Below, one piece after another: positions 35,939-51,479 of a DNA stretch of 64,000 bases. Numbering within the stretch: the stretch's first letter is position 1; each line of letters starts with the position of its first letter. This DNA is from Adiantum capillus-veneris (Eukaryota > Streptophyta > Polypodiopsida > Polypodiales > Pteridaceae): the NCBI GenBank assembly GCA_014529385.2, contig CM043944.1:58144268-58208267 (forward strand). The letters are read 5' to 3'. The position numbers and the translations under genes were made by a program. Under the pieces are notes generated by a model. It made no database searches. It was not told the DNA's origin and was given only the letters and a program-made list of their open reading frames with translations.

Positions 35939-36108
35939 CCTTTTAGATTCTATGTGAATTTGTTTTTTAGAATTGGATAAAGCCCAACTGCATAGAGCAG
36001 CCCGATAGAAAGTGTGCCACGTGGGTTACTGAGAGGCCAAGAATCCGATTTTGGCTTCTACGCTAACGAAGTAACGAAGCAACCTGCCATAGGGGGTACC
36101 AACTGAGA

Positions 36109-36365
36109 TAAATTGAAAAAATGATGAATTAGTGTGGAAAGAAAAGGGGAAGGGCTTACGGGCGAAAGAAAAGGGAAGGAAGGCGTGAAGAACGGGGTAG
36201 GTCAGATGGCCTCTCTTTCTGTTTTCATCTCTCTCTCTCTCTCTCTCTCTAAATTGAAAAAATGATGAATTAGTGTGGAAAGAAAAGGGGAAGGGCTTAC
36301 AAGCGAAAGAAAAGGGAAGGAAGGCGTGAAGAAGGGGGTAGGTCAGATGGCCTCTCGTTCTGTTT

Positions 36366-36455
<90 letters not shown>
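36109..36455. repeat. ~140-bp tandem duplication ending in (TC)n and (AC)n
   Basis: AAATTGAAAAAATGATGAATT begins at about 36111 and again at about 36251, each copy ending in a TC tract (36228-36250 and 36369-36410). The second copy is followed by an AC tract (36411-36455). Confidence 0.9.
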
Positions 36456-36457
<2 letters not shown>

Positions 36458-36545
36458 CAACCTACTACGCTTGCCTCTCTTCTCTCTTGGCTTGCTATCG
36501 TGAAGGCTTCTCGGTCGTCTCTCATACGTGACCCCTGCAAGAGAC

Positions 36546-36548
<3 letters not shown>

Positions 36549-36630
<82 letters not shown>
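36549..36630. repeat. (TC)n microsatellite
   Basis: 82 bp of pure TC. Confidence 0.95.
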
Positions 36631-36632
<2 letters not shown>

Positions 36633-36879
36633 CTTGTCCACCTATGTCTCCCTCTATTTGTCAACTCTCTACTGGTAGAGTTCAACGCAGGAAAAGGTTG
36701 TTGAGGGAGACGAGCTGGTGTAGGGTGGGGAATTGAGTCGATTACACATGATGGGGACCGAATCAGGGGTTGTTGGGAGAGAGGAGGGGCCCGATCGCAT
36801 GGCGGGAGCAAGGGGGACGGGAGGTGTTGCAGGCAGAAGGGCTGAGCAAAGGAGCAGCAAGGTAATCTTTCAAGCATCC

Positions 36880-39298
36880 CCCAACTAATGGGATTTTATT
36901 AAAGTCTTCCAATAGGTATTCTTCCTAGTAGGTAACCGGTGAACATAAGGGCAAACTTGAAATTCTCATGGTTTTTAGGTCAAAATTTGAAACTTTTGTC
37001 GGTAATTACACTAAATTTGTGTAAATTTCCCCAATTCTCTTAAAGGCAAGCTCAATATCTAACCAAGATTTTACAATTTCAGCTGGTTAAAATACATTGG
37101 ACCCTGACTTTTTTCTAACACTAGTGATTAGGGGAAGAAGATAATTGGTTTTTTTCACCAATATGAACTAGTCTTGCTTGGTTGACCTTGCCAAAGAAAT
37201 TTGTTAATGTCTTAGTATTGATGTGTTGTTGCAAGTCAAAGATAATTTGTTTACATATAGCAGATTGTAAGGTAAAGAGATTCAGAAATTAACTTGGGCT
37301 ACTGACATGGTCATTGAGTAGACGTCTCATTCAAGATTGCAAGGCAAGGACCGTTGTTTTGTCAAGCTACAAGAAAACCATGTGAATAGTTAAATTTTTT
37401 TTCATGCAATAGAAAATGACACAAACTACAGACAATATCTAGTGCATGCCATACAAAAGTGTCGTACAAAAGTTTGGTGGAGAGTTCGCATCGTGTCTCC
37501 CAAAAGTTACAAGAGACGGAAGCCGTGCCGTGCCCCTGTGCAATCCAAGCAAACGCATAGACATTGAGATCTAGAAGCAGATGAAGAACCTTTACGACTT
37601 GTTAGACACAAAGTTTTGTTTGTAGACAACACTCTCATTGTCGATTTTTCACCCTTGTTATGGACTACTCTAACCAGCTCATTTTTCACCTTGTAAATGG
37701 GAAAACTTTTTTAATTCTCCTATATTTGATAGCTTTGACCACGAGCCGAATATGGTTGCCTTACCAAATGCATCCTTCTTTTACTCTGGCATGTTATGCG
37801 TAGAGAGACATACACCATGAAGTTCTTGATTGGCATGCCACTCTCCTATTTTTGGCATGGTCTTCCCAAGGATGATTTGGGATAAAATCAAGCATGGTCC
37901 TTTGTTTCTGCTCTAACAACTCTTTCCTCTCTTTTGCTAAAGTAGATTGTGTCATTGCAACTCTTTGAAGTGAACCTTCTGGATTTAACAATTTTCACAA
38001 GTGACATTAGTCGAGTACCTTGTTTGCCTTCTTGAGAAGGCTGCTTTATCCGTAGAAAGGTCAATTTCAAGCTCCTCTTCAAATCATTTATCTTGATACA
38101 AGAGTCCAAATCCATCAACATCATGAGTAGGGTAATCTCTCACATCCAACACCTGTGGCACTATTGATTATAACTTGCTTCACATCTCTTTGTTGAGCTC
38201 ATTCTCTATAGTGGTCACCTCGAAGAACCTGATGATAATCATAGAAATCCCTTTGATATATGTTGAAGACTCGTTCATATTAGAGGGAATAGATTTCTCA
38301 CCAAAATTTAAAAAAAAAATCATCTATAGAAGATTTTGCCTTGTCTTTTGATTTGCATCTCTCATGGAAAGGCTAACGGTATTCTAAGTCATGGAAACAA
38401 CCTTGACCCATACTTCTTGATCTCTCTTCACAACATCTTTATTAGCATCATTAATCATATGGTTTGAATTTTGCAACACCTGCACAATTGAGGCACAATC
38501 TCTTCCTTTTGATCACAAAAGCTTGCAAGCTGCACAAAGGAACCATGATATGAAACCCTACCTTGGAAAACATTGATCACATCAGTTTTTTGTGTTGATG
38601 CTCTTTTGAAGAGCTAGGATTTCTATCATCTTGATCCGTCGTGCTCAATATCTACCTCCACTGTCGTCTTCACTCTACAATCATATCAATTCTATCTAAC
38701 CTTGCAATCATCATGCTCTTTGTGAGTCCTTCATCCACCGCATCTCCACTATCCTTCTTTATGTCCATTGTTGCACCCCACAAAGTCCTTCTACTTGCCA
38801 TCACATGGCCATTGTCCTTGCTATAGCCCACTTGAGACTTATGCATGCCATCATGCCTTTTGCCTACTACTAGATGGTCTCAAAATAGCACTAGACTGTG
38901 CAGTTTGATCACAAAAATATTTTCATTGTTTACTCTCGTTAGGAAAAATGTTTTTGTCAATCCTTGCCTCTCCCTTGTTCATTAAGGACTCAAACTCCTT
39001 CATGCAATGAGCAATAAATTCTTGATATGTTGTTTGTACATGCTTGGTATTATTTTGATTCAACCTAAAATCACAATCATGTTGCACACCATTTTGTTGC
39101 AAAAAACGAGTTGCATGTCCAACACAAATATGTCGTCTTTGACCCAGATGATCATGAGCAAGAAAAACCACACCATCCTCTTGCACAAAACGACATGCAT
39201 GCCCCATCCAAAGATGTCGCCTCTGACCTGGATGATCACGACCAAGCAAAAGTCTTTGAACATGTTTGTTAGCATCCTCTGACCCTCAAACCAAGCCC
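36880..39298. other. No gene recognised; 84-bp duplication at 39089-39250
   Basis: Short frames on - between 37507 and 39249 have no recognised domain. An in-phase 84-bp (28-codon) duplication lies at 39089-39250: on - it reads HPGQRRHLWMGHA and HLGQRRHICVGHA. Keeping a multiple of three may reflect a former coding sequence, perhaps retroelement-derived. Confidence 0.4.
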
Positions 39299-41085
39299 TA
39301 GGATATAGCCCCTACAAAGTATGATAGGCTTTTGAAACTGTCTCGTTGGTCCAAAGTTGCATAATGGCCATATTTTTGCTAAATGGCTCATTTATGATTA
39401 TATGGAAAAGATATGGCCATTGACCAAAAAAATGGTTTTTGATGGACATGAAACTTTGCAAGGATGGGGGATATGCTGCATACCCTACCTCCTTAAAGTT
39501 TGATGGCCTTTAGAAGTTGTCTTATTGGTCCGAGGCTGCACAATGTCTACATTTTGTAAATAGCCATTGTGTAAATGTGGGTCAACGAGGCGTGTTCCAA
39601 AGACTTCTGACAATCAGCCCATCGACCATTGACTATCAGCCATTGGCCAACCGAGCAACCGACTGGCTATTTTTCAATAACTTTTCGATCGTCGTAGGCC
39701 ACAATAATCCAACAAAAAGGAATATTTCTACGAGAATCAGGATCCATACTTAGCACATGAAACTATGCAAAGGTGGAGATTTATGGAGCGTACTTTACCC
39801 CAGTAAATTTTTGTGGTTTTTAAAAATCATTTCGTTGGAGCAAGGGCCATATTTTTGTTAATTAACTCATTTATGATTATATGGCAAAACTATAGCCATA
39901 GTGAAACTTTGGTTTGATGAAACTATGGATTTATGAATTGATTTTCAATGGTCGTGACACTTTGCAAGGGTGGGGGATATAGTACATACTCATTTGTGAT
40001 TGTATGGCAAAAATATATCAATTATGCAACTGTGGACTAATGAAACGATTTTCAATTGTCACGAAACTTTATGCGGGTGGGGCATATAGTGCATACCCTA
40101 CTCCTCTAATTTTTCATGGCCATTTGAAACCATCTCATAGAATTAGGGTTGTGTAATGTCCACATTTTTCCTATAGGGGCCCCTATGGAAAAAAAATGGC
40201 CATTGTGCAGCCATGGACTGATGAGATATGATTTGATGGCCATAAGTCTTTTTAGGGGTGGGGGATATGGTGCATATCCTATCCCTCAAAATCTCATGGC
40301 CCTCCAAAAATGTCTTTTTAGTCCAAGGTTGCACAAGGGCGGGCAACCATGGACCAATGAGATGTGATCTGATGTCCATGAAACTTTATAGGGGTGTAGG
40401 ATATAATGCATAACTTTTTTTGCAAATTTTTGTGGCCTTTTAAAACCGTCTCTTTGGCTTAGAGTTACACAATGGCAAGATTTTTCATATAGGGGTCCCT
40501 ATGGCCAAGAATGGCCATGTATAATCATGTTCCAATGAGACGTGATATGATAGCCATGAAACTTTTCAGGTGATCGTATGGTCCATGCACTACCTCTACA
40601 AAGTTTTACAACCATCAAAAATTGTTTCATTGGTCCCAAGTTGCACAATGGCCATATTTTTGCTAAAGGGCTCATTTATGATTGTATGGAAAAAATATGG
40701 CCATTGTGCAACCATGGGTTGACGAAACGTAATTTGATGGCCATGCAACTTCGCAGAGATAAGGTGCACACCATATCCCTATCTTTGAAAAGTTTCATGG
40801 TTCAAAGGTGCACAGTGACCATATTTTTGCTAAAGGATTTTTTTGTGGTGGTAAGTCAGTAAGATGGCCATTATGAAACTTTGGACTAACAAGATGTGAT
40901 TTGTGTGGACTAACAAGGTGTGATTTGATGTCCATAGACCTTTGAGAAGGTGGGTGCTATGGTAGATACCCTACCCTTGCAAAGTTTCATGGCCTTTTGA
41001 GACCATTTTGTGAGTGTAAGTGTGCTAAATGGCTCATATGTGACTATACGGCAAATATATTATCATTGAACCATTGCCGTGCCTC
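39299..41085. repeat. Degenerate ~170-bp tandem array
   Basis: Units contain TTGGTCCAAGGTTGCACAA, ATGGCCATATTTTTGCTAAA, GGCTCATTTATGATTGTATG and a GGGGATAT-GCATACCCTA block. Cores lie near 39349, 39526, 39830, 40140, 40320, 40462, 40634, 40799 and 41020, so steps are mostly 140-180 bp, with some double steps where a unit is missing. Copies are strongly diverged. Confidence 0.65.
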
Positions 41086-41472
41086 TTTGCAGGCAAGAGA
41101 TGAAAGACAAATATTTGTAGGTTTCGGCAAATGTATGACTTATGACAGATTCAATTATGATTGGAATGTATGGTAACTACGAGTTTTGGGTCCATTTAAT
41201 GGGGTTTGATGCCTACATACCAAGATGCAATGATGCTATCAAAATGTGATTTTCTAGGCCAAAATTGTAGTGCTTGAGATGATCTCTATGCCTGTCTTTG
41301 TAGCTCATCAATTGCAGTCCACACAAGGAAGGTATGGTTTGTAGAAATATTTTTGAGGGCAGGTTCTACCGTTCTTGGATCTACCTCGAGATGCCAAGGA
41401 AGTTGAACCAAGTTCAATAGGGATCTGATTGCTAGTGCTTGAAAAGAGCTATGACATGTGCTTTACAATGCT

Positions 41473-41477
41473 CAAAT
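41473..41477. repeat. Target-site duplication CAAAT, left
   Basis: CAAAT lies directly before the 5' LTR and is repeated exactly at 43380-43384. Confidence 0.88.
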
Positions 41478-41705
41478 TGTTACCATATACATGTGATAGT
41501 GATGTGTGTGAACACACTTAGGACCGCCGATGCATTTTTTTCCTCTTTAGGATGTATTCCCCCCCGTGCATTGTATATACGCCCATTCATTCTAGGGCTA
41601 TCAATCTTTCCATTTCACACTATGTAAAAACTCTCTTTTGTGTACCTTGAGCTTTCTTTGTCTTCTCCAAGTTGTGTGCGTTTCTCTCCAACCCTAATTC
41701 CAACA
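41478..41705 (+). repeat. 5' LTR of the small Copia-type element
   Basis: It runs from TGTTACCATATACATG to CTAATTCCAACA. A TATA-like GTATATAC lies near 41573. Confidence 0.9.
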
Positions 41706-41707
41706 AT

Positions 41708-41719
41708 TGGTATCAGAGC
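41708..41719 (+). promoter_or_regulatory. Primer-binding site for initiator tRNA-Met
   Basis: TGGTATCAGAGC begins two bases past the 5' LTR end, the standard Copia primer site complementary to the 3' end of initiator tRNA-Met. Confidence 0.93.
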
Positions 41720-42064
41720 AGGTTACGTCCTCCCGGGCTTAGTCGCCAGCAGCTCCAGCACATGCCTGCTCACTTTCTCCGATTGGAGTGAGCTTTGGCG
41801 AGCCTTCGCAAGTCAAAAAAAATTTCGGGTGAGATCGTAGAGCGTAGTATGCTCAGATTTCTGATTCGGGCTCATTGCGACCTACGTTTCCACTACAACC
41901 AGGTGTGCACAGGCAATTTCGTCATTTTCTACAAAAGTTTTGTCAGTGCCAATTACTGTATAACAGGTCCCATACAGTCTACTATGGGTTGTGCTATTTA
42001 GCACCTGTTGGTCCCAGTTTCTCCTCATTTCGGGAAGTTTTCACATCAGGTGCATACATTTTTC

Positions 42065-42268
42065 ATGGTTGACAACAACACAGATGTGCTCAAGATGTTT
42101 GTTGTTGAGGATAGATTGGATGGGGACAATTACCCTATGTGGGCTTACACAATGCAACATGTACTTGTCTCAAAGGGAGTTTGGAACATTGTGTGTTGGA
42201 GCTATATATGGCTTCCCCTACTCAACTTGATCTCACCTATATATTTGTATCTTTTGTTCTCAATATGA
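42065..42268 (+). pseudogene. gag: Copia gag N-terminal fragment
   Basis: After an ATG at 42065 the frame reads VVEDRLDGDNYPMWAYTMQ, then HVLVSKGVWNIVC, the characteristic opening of Copia gag (L-DG-NY-xW-xxxM). It leaves the gag pattern after about 45 residues and stops at 42266. No nucleocapsid or pol follows. Confidence 0.8.
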
Positions 42269-42297
42269 ATCACTCTTTGGGAGCGTACATGGTGTGT

Positions 42298-42300
<3 letters not shown>

Positions 42301-42348
<48 letters not shown>

Positions 42349-42377
42349 CTCTCTACATCTCAACATGGTATCAGAGC
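42301..42377 (+). repeat. (CT)n tract and a second primer-site-like sequence
   Basis: CT repeats (42301-42345) are followed by CAACA and then TGGTATCAGAGC (42366-42377). This looks like the end of another Copia LTR with its primer site, inside the element and about 660 bp from the true site. Confidence 0.7.
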
Positions 42378-43152
42378 AGTAACGATCACGCGCTGATTCA
42401 ATTCATGGTGACAAAACAATGTGTATGCAATTCACATGTAAGATTCAAAATTGCTACAAATTTTATTTTTGAGGATTGATTTTTGTTAATTGTGGTTGTT
42501 TTGTGTTAAGAAGAATATGATTAGTGTTTTGTGCGGTGCTTATTGCTAATCGATATAATGAATCGTTGGTTACATTTTCTTGTTGATTTGTTTTTTGACA
42601 TTCTGAACATCGTATCAATTTTTGGGGGTCTTCTGCTCAAAATTTGGAGAAACGAAAAAAGCGCAATAGAGCATAGCACAATGGCACTTTTCATCCAAAA
42701 CTTGTCCGTCTTCTTGAGTTCTAGGTTTGCGTTAATCGGAGTTCGCACAGCAGAAAGTTATGCTATTTTTACTGTAATTGAGCTTGACACAGCTTTTGTT
42801 CTCGTGCATCTTCGTGAAGCGTCCGCGATCGTTTTTCTAATTTTGGCATCAAGTTTTTTGAGCAAACTTAGCTTTTTGCTATTCATATTGTAGCTGTCAA
42901 TCTTGTGTCTCACGTCACTCTATTTTGAGAACTCTTTCATTATTAACGTTTCCTTTTCCTTGCTTTTTTGGGTGACGTCTCTCACATCTTTGGATGTTTA
43001 TTGAGCATCCTTCTTGCCTTTATTGTTGACAGAACACAGTCGTCATATTTCTCTCATTCTCAATTGCAGCCTTCACCATATATGGTGTGAAAATTCTGCG
43101 ATCTTATCTTATATGTCAGCCCTCGTTCACCGCATCACTCCTAGGGGGGATT

Positions 43153-43379
43153 TGCTACCATATACATATGGTAGTGATGTGTGTGAACACACTTAGGACC
43201 ACCGGGGCATTTTTTCCCTCTTTAGGAGGTTTTTCCCCCGTGCATTGTATATACGTCCATTCATTCTAGAGCTATTAATCTTTCCATTGCACACTAAGTA
43301 AAAACTCTCTATTGTGTGCCTTGAGCTTCCTTCGTCTTCTCCAAGCTGTTTGCGTTTCCCTGCAATCCTAATTCCAACA
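43153..43379 (+). repeat. 3' LTR of the small Copia-type element
   Basis: It runs from TGCTACCATATACATA to CTAATTCCAACA, close to the 5' LTR with scattered substitutions. Confidence 0.9.
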
Positions 43380-43384
43380 CAAAT
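43380..43384. repeat. Target-site duplication CAAAT, right
   Basis: Exact match to 41473-41477. Confidence 0.88.
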
Positions 43385-43429
43385 CGAGCATTTAATGCTT
43401 AACTTATGACCGATTTAGCTTTAAAAAAA

Positions 43430-43670
43430 ACTTTGAGTGCAAAGAAAGGAAAGAAAAGAAAAGGAGGGAGAAGGAAGCACCGAGCAAGGAAAGTGAAAAG
43501 AAGATGGAGGAGAAAGAAGAAGAAAAAGAAATAAAAGGAGGGGAAAGAAAGGACGAAGGGAGAAAGCGGTGAGAGAAAGAAAGGGAGAAGGAAAGAAAGA
43601 AAGAGGGGGAGAAGGAGAAAGAAGAAGGAAAGAAAGGAGAGAGAAAAAAAGAGAGGTTGCTAAAGTGATG
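43430..43670. repeat. Purine-rich low-complexity tract
   Basis: Almost all A and G (AAAGAAAGG, GAGGGAGAAG and similar) for about 240 bp on +. Frames on either strand here are artefacts of composition. Confidence 0.85.
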
Positions 43671-44101
43671 AACATGGATGAAAAAAAAAACTCTCGGCTC
43701 TCGAGTTCCAAAAAGAATATCACGGCTCTTGACTTTGGTAAGGGATGGATTCTCTCCCTCTCGACTTCAACAAGAAGATTGGGGCGAGCACGAACAAGAG
43801 GGAAATCTATCTCTTTCTTGAGCTCGCTCTCACTCTTATATATCGTGAAAGGAAAATCTATAGTGATATGAATTGAAAACCATCATCAAAGACTCGTATT
43901 GAAGGGCATTAAGCGGACGTTTGGCTCTATCGAAGGATTTTTCAAGGGGATAAACTCTCAGAGGCGGCCATAGCGATCGAAATCAAGGAGAATTCAGGTG
44001 GGAATTGCAGCAATCTACAAAAAGCAAATTGGGCGAATTTCAAGATCAGGATAACACAATTGTTTTTCAAGTATTAGAAGCAGTAATGGGAGAAAGAGAA
44101 T

Positions 44102-44724
44102 TTGAAGAGCCAAAAGGTTGGAAGCGAGAGGTTCTTCTTAGATACCAAGTTCCAGATGCACAATCAATCTTCAAACAATGAAGTGATTAGTGATTTCAAT
44201 AAAGTATATGTCCAGCTATTAGGCAATGTAGATGGACATGTGGCATACACACAAAAGACTGTCTATACTAGCAGAGAAAGAATGTTTGGGGATCCTTGGC
44301 ATATAGATGCTATCAAGACGATGAGCGCACCGGTTTGGTGGAAGGAGTATGGTGGAGAAAAAGTGGAACTTCAACATGTGGCTGTGAGAGTATGGTCTGT
44401 TGCCACCTCAACTGGTAGCTGTGAAAGAAATTGGTCTTCATTTGCTTTCGTGCATACTAAAAACAAAATTGATTAAGTCCAAAACGACCTGCGTACTTAG
44501 TATATGTATTTTGTAACATGCGACTTATGCATAAGCTAGAAAAGTTAGCCACACGTGCTATTGAAGAAAGCTTTAGACACTTTCAAAGACATGAAGCAAT
44601 TGCAAATGAGATCAACTCCGATGATGAAATGGAATGGAATCCAGAAGACATTGATCGGAAATGTTCAGATGTCAAAAAAACTGATGACATTGTGCCTCTG
44701 ATTGAGGGGACAAATGAGCTATAA
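44102..44724 (+). pseudogene. hAT transposase C-terminal remnant (copy 2)
   Basis: The first frame reads DPWHIDAIKTMSAPVWWKEYGG, then VELQHVAVRVWSVATSTG and CERNWSSFAFVHTKNK, the standard end of the hAT catalytic domain and the dimerisation domain. A one-base shift near 44490 moves the continuation AYLVYVFCNMRLM and the acidic tail to another frame, and a stop follows NKID. No N-terminal part is found upstream. It is not a close copy of 1169-3386: shared blocks (SERNW/CERNW, LVYxFCN) are family features. It is followed, as in the first locus, by an antisense kinase pseudogene. Confidence 0.87.
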
Positions 44725-44789
44725 AGTTTATACTATATTCACAATTAATTTTGTAATGCAAGAGCTGTGTGGAGTTTAGCTTCACAATC

Positions 44790-44869
44790 TCTCTCTCTCT
44801 CTCTCTCTCTCTTTTACTTATACCCAATTGGAGTAGCCATCCTCCCTTGTTACATTTTACATACAAGAC

Positions 44870-44917
<48 letters not shown>

Positions 44918-45076
44918 CCAAACAAAAAAGAAAAAAAGAAACTTTTTTTATGTACATATTTTTCCAAAATTAGGCTCTTACTTCCTCTCTCTCTAGCTCA
45001 ATAAATTGGATAAGTTTCTCCACAAAGATCTACCCCTTAGATGTTCCCTTTAAAACAAGTATCTTGAGCCCACCTG

Positions 45077-45122
<46 letters not shown>

Positions 45123-45179
45123 CTCTCTCATACCCAAGAGTTGTAGCTCTCCTCCTCCATTACATTTTACATACAAGAC

Positions 45180-45257
<78 letters not shown>
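44790..45257. repeat. ~310-bp duplication with flanking (TC)n tracts
   Basis: CATTTTACATACAAGACACC preceded and followed by TC tracts occurs near 44850 and again near 45160. TC tracts lie at about 44790-44812, 44873-44914, 45079-45119 and 45182-45257. Confidence 0.85.
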
Positions 45258-45258
<1 letters not shown>

Positions 45259-45400
45259 GCTTTAAACCAGGTAATATCGCCACAAAAGTGTACTTCAAAG
45301 ATGGTATTCGTTTAAACCAAATCCCTCGCAGACCCCTCTCTTTTTTACTACAAGAAATACCTATAAAATGTTTGCTCTAGGGTTTTTTAACATGTGGGTG

Positions 45401-48835
<3,435 letters not shown>

Positions 48836-49894
48836 CTAGTAAGATGTTTGTTTACATTTTGCAAGAAAATCGCACTTGGGGACCTCAGGGGGCTTTAGAA
48901 TACCCACAACCAAGCGCTTAAGAATATATGACATACTATATACATAAGGCGCTTTGGTGAAAAGAGGAAGATTGTTGTTGACATTTTTAGAGCCAGACCA
49001 TGGATAATCTCGCTCGAATTGAGCTCTAGTTTGAGGGTTGAGATTCAAGAGCTTGGGAGATGTTGACAAAGTGTTCGATAATGTACTTTGTCCCCAGTCC
49101 GTGATCCCAGCATACACTCCTCGCTTGCCAAAATGTAATAGAATATTTACAGTGTGTAGGTCATTGTGAATGAAATCGTGCCTATGCACGAATTTCATGG
49201 TCTACAAAAGAGCATTGCAGATCAGCAAAATGTTGTCTATGAATTGTTGTATAGTTCTAGATGTGTGCTAAAACATTGTGATTGCAGGCTTGCTTCCATC
49301 ATGATGGCAAGCCTGAATCCACTGCTAAGGTGACCTCCATTCCAAAGCTTGAAGATCAACATGGGACTTTTTCTATAATGAACAAGAGCACGGGGCAATA
49401 TCATGCCACGATGCTAGAGAGTAGTAGTTGTTGCTTCCTCTAGCACTGTTTGTAAAGTCGGCTTGCTTCCTATCTACTCCTTGAATATATTTGCTAAATA
49501 GACATGATCATTGAAGAGGGGATGGGCCAATGAAACTTGTTTAACATTTGCCAATCGTCCTTTACCTAACTGGGGTGGTTGCTTGTGAGAGATAGAATGG
49601 TCCCCAAGTAAGTATAGGACAGGAGGACATGTAGTATCATCCAGGTTTACAGTTGAGGGCTCAGCACCTGAAGGAGAAGGCACATTCTCTTTAGTCGTCT
49701 CTATCCTTGCTCTTCAATTCGGAATGTAGATGTGACACAAGCTGCATTCGCTCTCTAATTCCAGGTTTGGATTTGATTTTTGTATGAACCATACTTTCAA
49801 AGATTCTAATGACTTGGCCCAATAATTTCTTTACTGTGTTGTGCATAGGTCCATTACTGTGTAGAGCTGGGTCAATGAAATATAGGGAATGCAC
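48836..49894 (-). pseudogene. Atypical protein kinase, decayed (kinase copy 2)
   Basis: Read on -, the order is: a short N-terminal helix-like region (from 49894), a glycine loop LGKGRLANVKQV, a beta-3-like VYLANIFKE, hinge LIFKLWNGG, a helix ending LLICNALL, the catalytic loop FIHNDLHTVN, GITDWGQS at the DFG position, and LFTKAPYVYSMSYILKRL at the F-helix. HRD is HND, DFG is DWG, and APE is degenerate. Stops and at least two frame changes break it, including a TAG that is one transition from CAG. The catalytic loop (H-DLH--NI-L), G-I-D-G and NGG motifs match the kinase at 4758-6402, so the two belong to one unusual family. Confidence 0.7.
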
Positions 49895-50195
49895 TGCACA
49901 TTTTCAGCCAGCACTACTCCACAAGTTCAATCACAAAATCATCAAGCTTTTCTTGAAGTGGATCAAATGCCCGACACAAACGATCGTTTGAAGATCCATA
50001 GAGAGATAAAATAAGAGCATCGCAAATGATTTTGCGATGCTAACATGATAACTTTGTCTCTACCATGACTGAAGCCTAAAAATGCACGAAGCAAATAAAA
50101 TTAAGATAGATCTAGAATAGATATAACTTTGACTTATATGATTGAAAATAGAAAAATATTTTATGAATTAAAATGATTATTTACATTTCTAAAAC
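49895..50195. other. AT-rich spacer, nothing recognised
   Basis: Between kinase copy 2 and the ~62-bp array. It would contain the promoter of the kinase gene if it was intact. Confidence 0.35.
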
Positions 50196-51070
50196 TACAA
50201 TAGTCCTCTTTGCAAAGCAACACAATGACAGGTAACATTTGAAAGGTAGCAACTATATGATATGATACCTCTTTATGTAGTGCAAGGGGATGGTCAACAA
50301 CAACTAGTATAACAAAAGATCTAAAAATACATAACCCTTCCTTGCAATGCAACATGGTGGTCACCAAAAGACAAAGCCAAAGAATCTAATAAAACCAATC
50401 TCGATGGAGTGCGACGTGGTAGTTAGCAGCAGTCATGGACGAATGATTTAAAATACCTAACCCCTCCCTATAGTGCGACGCGGTGGTTAGCAACACCCAG
50501 AGACGAGGAATCTATTAAACCCAATCAACCTGTAATGCAACGCGATGGTTAGAAAAAACTAGGACTGAAGGATTTAAAATTCCTAACCCCTCCCTGTAGT
50601 ACGACACAATGGTTGGCAACAGCAAGAGACGGGGAATTTATTAAACCCAATCAACCTATAGTGCAATGCGGTGGTCAGCAACAACCACGAACGAATGATT
50701 AAAAATAGCTAACCTCTCCTTGCAATGTGACACGGTGATCGCAACAATCAGAGACGGGGAATCTATTAGATACAATCTTCCTGTAGTGCGACGCAATGGT
50801 CAATAATGAAGGATTTAAAATACCTAACCCCTCCCTACAGTGCGACACGATGATTACCAACAACTAGAGATGAGGAATCTATTAAACCAAATCCTTGTAG
50901 TGGCAACGTGGTGGTCAGCAACAACCAAAGATGGGGAATCTAATTGTACATCCTAAGCTACTCCCTGTAGTGCAACACGGAGGTTAGTAGGAATCAAGGA
51001 TGAAGCGTCTAAAGTCTAAACCCCCCTTGTAGTGTGACATGAAGATCAACATAGCCAAGGACGGGTGTCT

Positions 51071-51153
<83 letters not shown>

Positions 51154-51205
51154 AGTGTGACACGGGGGTCAACACAACCAAAGAGAGGGCCCTCACATGC
51201 AAACT
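50196..51205. repeat. ~62-bp tandem array, about 15 units
   Basis: The core is TAGTGCGACGCGGTGGTTAG followed by CAACAACCAGAGACGGGG. Units alternate between one ending ATCTATTAAACCC and one ending GATTTAAAATACCTAACC, so a two-unit (~125 bp) higher-order period is visible between 50398 and 50890. The array is cut by a (TC)n tract at 51074-51149, with one more unit after it. Confidence 0.85.
51074..51149. repeat. (TC)n microsatellite
   Basis: 76 bp of pure TC inside the last part of the ~62-bp array. Confidence 0.95.
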
Positions 51206-51479
51206 AACACTGAGGCGTGAGCAATGCTCCAAAACAACAATACTAGCAAAGAAAAAAGAAGTAGCAAAAATGATTACCTGTTGCTGCTTACTCTCTCTCT
51301 GTCTCTATCGCAAGCATCATATTTGCGACAGTTTGAACGATTTTTTGTGGCGCTTTTTTTAATAGTGTATAATTATATTTTGATCAAAATATGTTTAATT
51401 TGGATATACTCATACAATACGGATATATAGCGTATAGTACTAAATTGTACACCTCTTTACCATTAACGAGATTAAACGT

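Larger units (their letters stand above)
41478..43379 (+). mobile_element. Complete 1.9-kb non-autonomous Copia-type LTR element
   Basis: LTRs of 228 bp (41478-41705) and 227 bp (43153-43379) are flanked by a perfect 5-bp duplication, CAAAT. An initiator tRNA-Met primer site follows the 5' LTR, and a short purine run (CTAGGGGGGA) precedes the 3' LTR. Only a gag N-terminal scrap remains inside (42065-42190), so it must have moved with proteins supplied by a related Copia element. Its size is that of a TRIM-like or small internally deleted element. Confidence 0.92.

Noticed and set aside
36026-36877. A 283-residue open frame on -
   Set aside because: It consists largely of Arg-Glu repeats and Cys-Val repeats encoded by GA and GT tracts, plus duplicated flanks. 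It is a microsatellite artefact.
37507-39249. A possible Copia or other retroelement pol on -
   Set aside because: Only short frames without any catalytic or zinc motif; kept as unrecognised sequence.
43421-43871. Charged or Ser/Phe-rich frames on both strands
   Set aside because: Product of a 240-bp purine-rich low-complexity tract.
50196-51205. CRISPR-like spacing of repeats and spacers
   Set aside because: Units are diverged along their whole length, spacers are themselves repeated, and the context is a plant nuclear genome. A minisatellite explains it.
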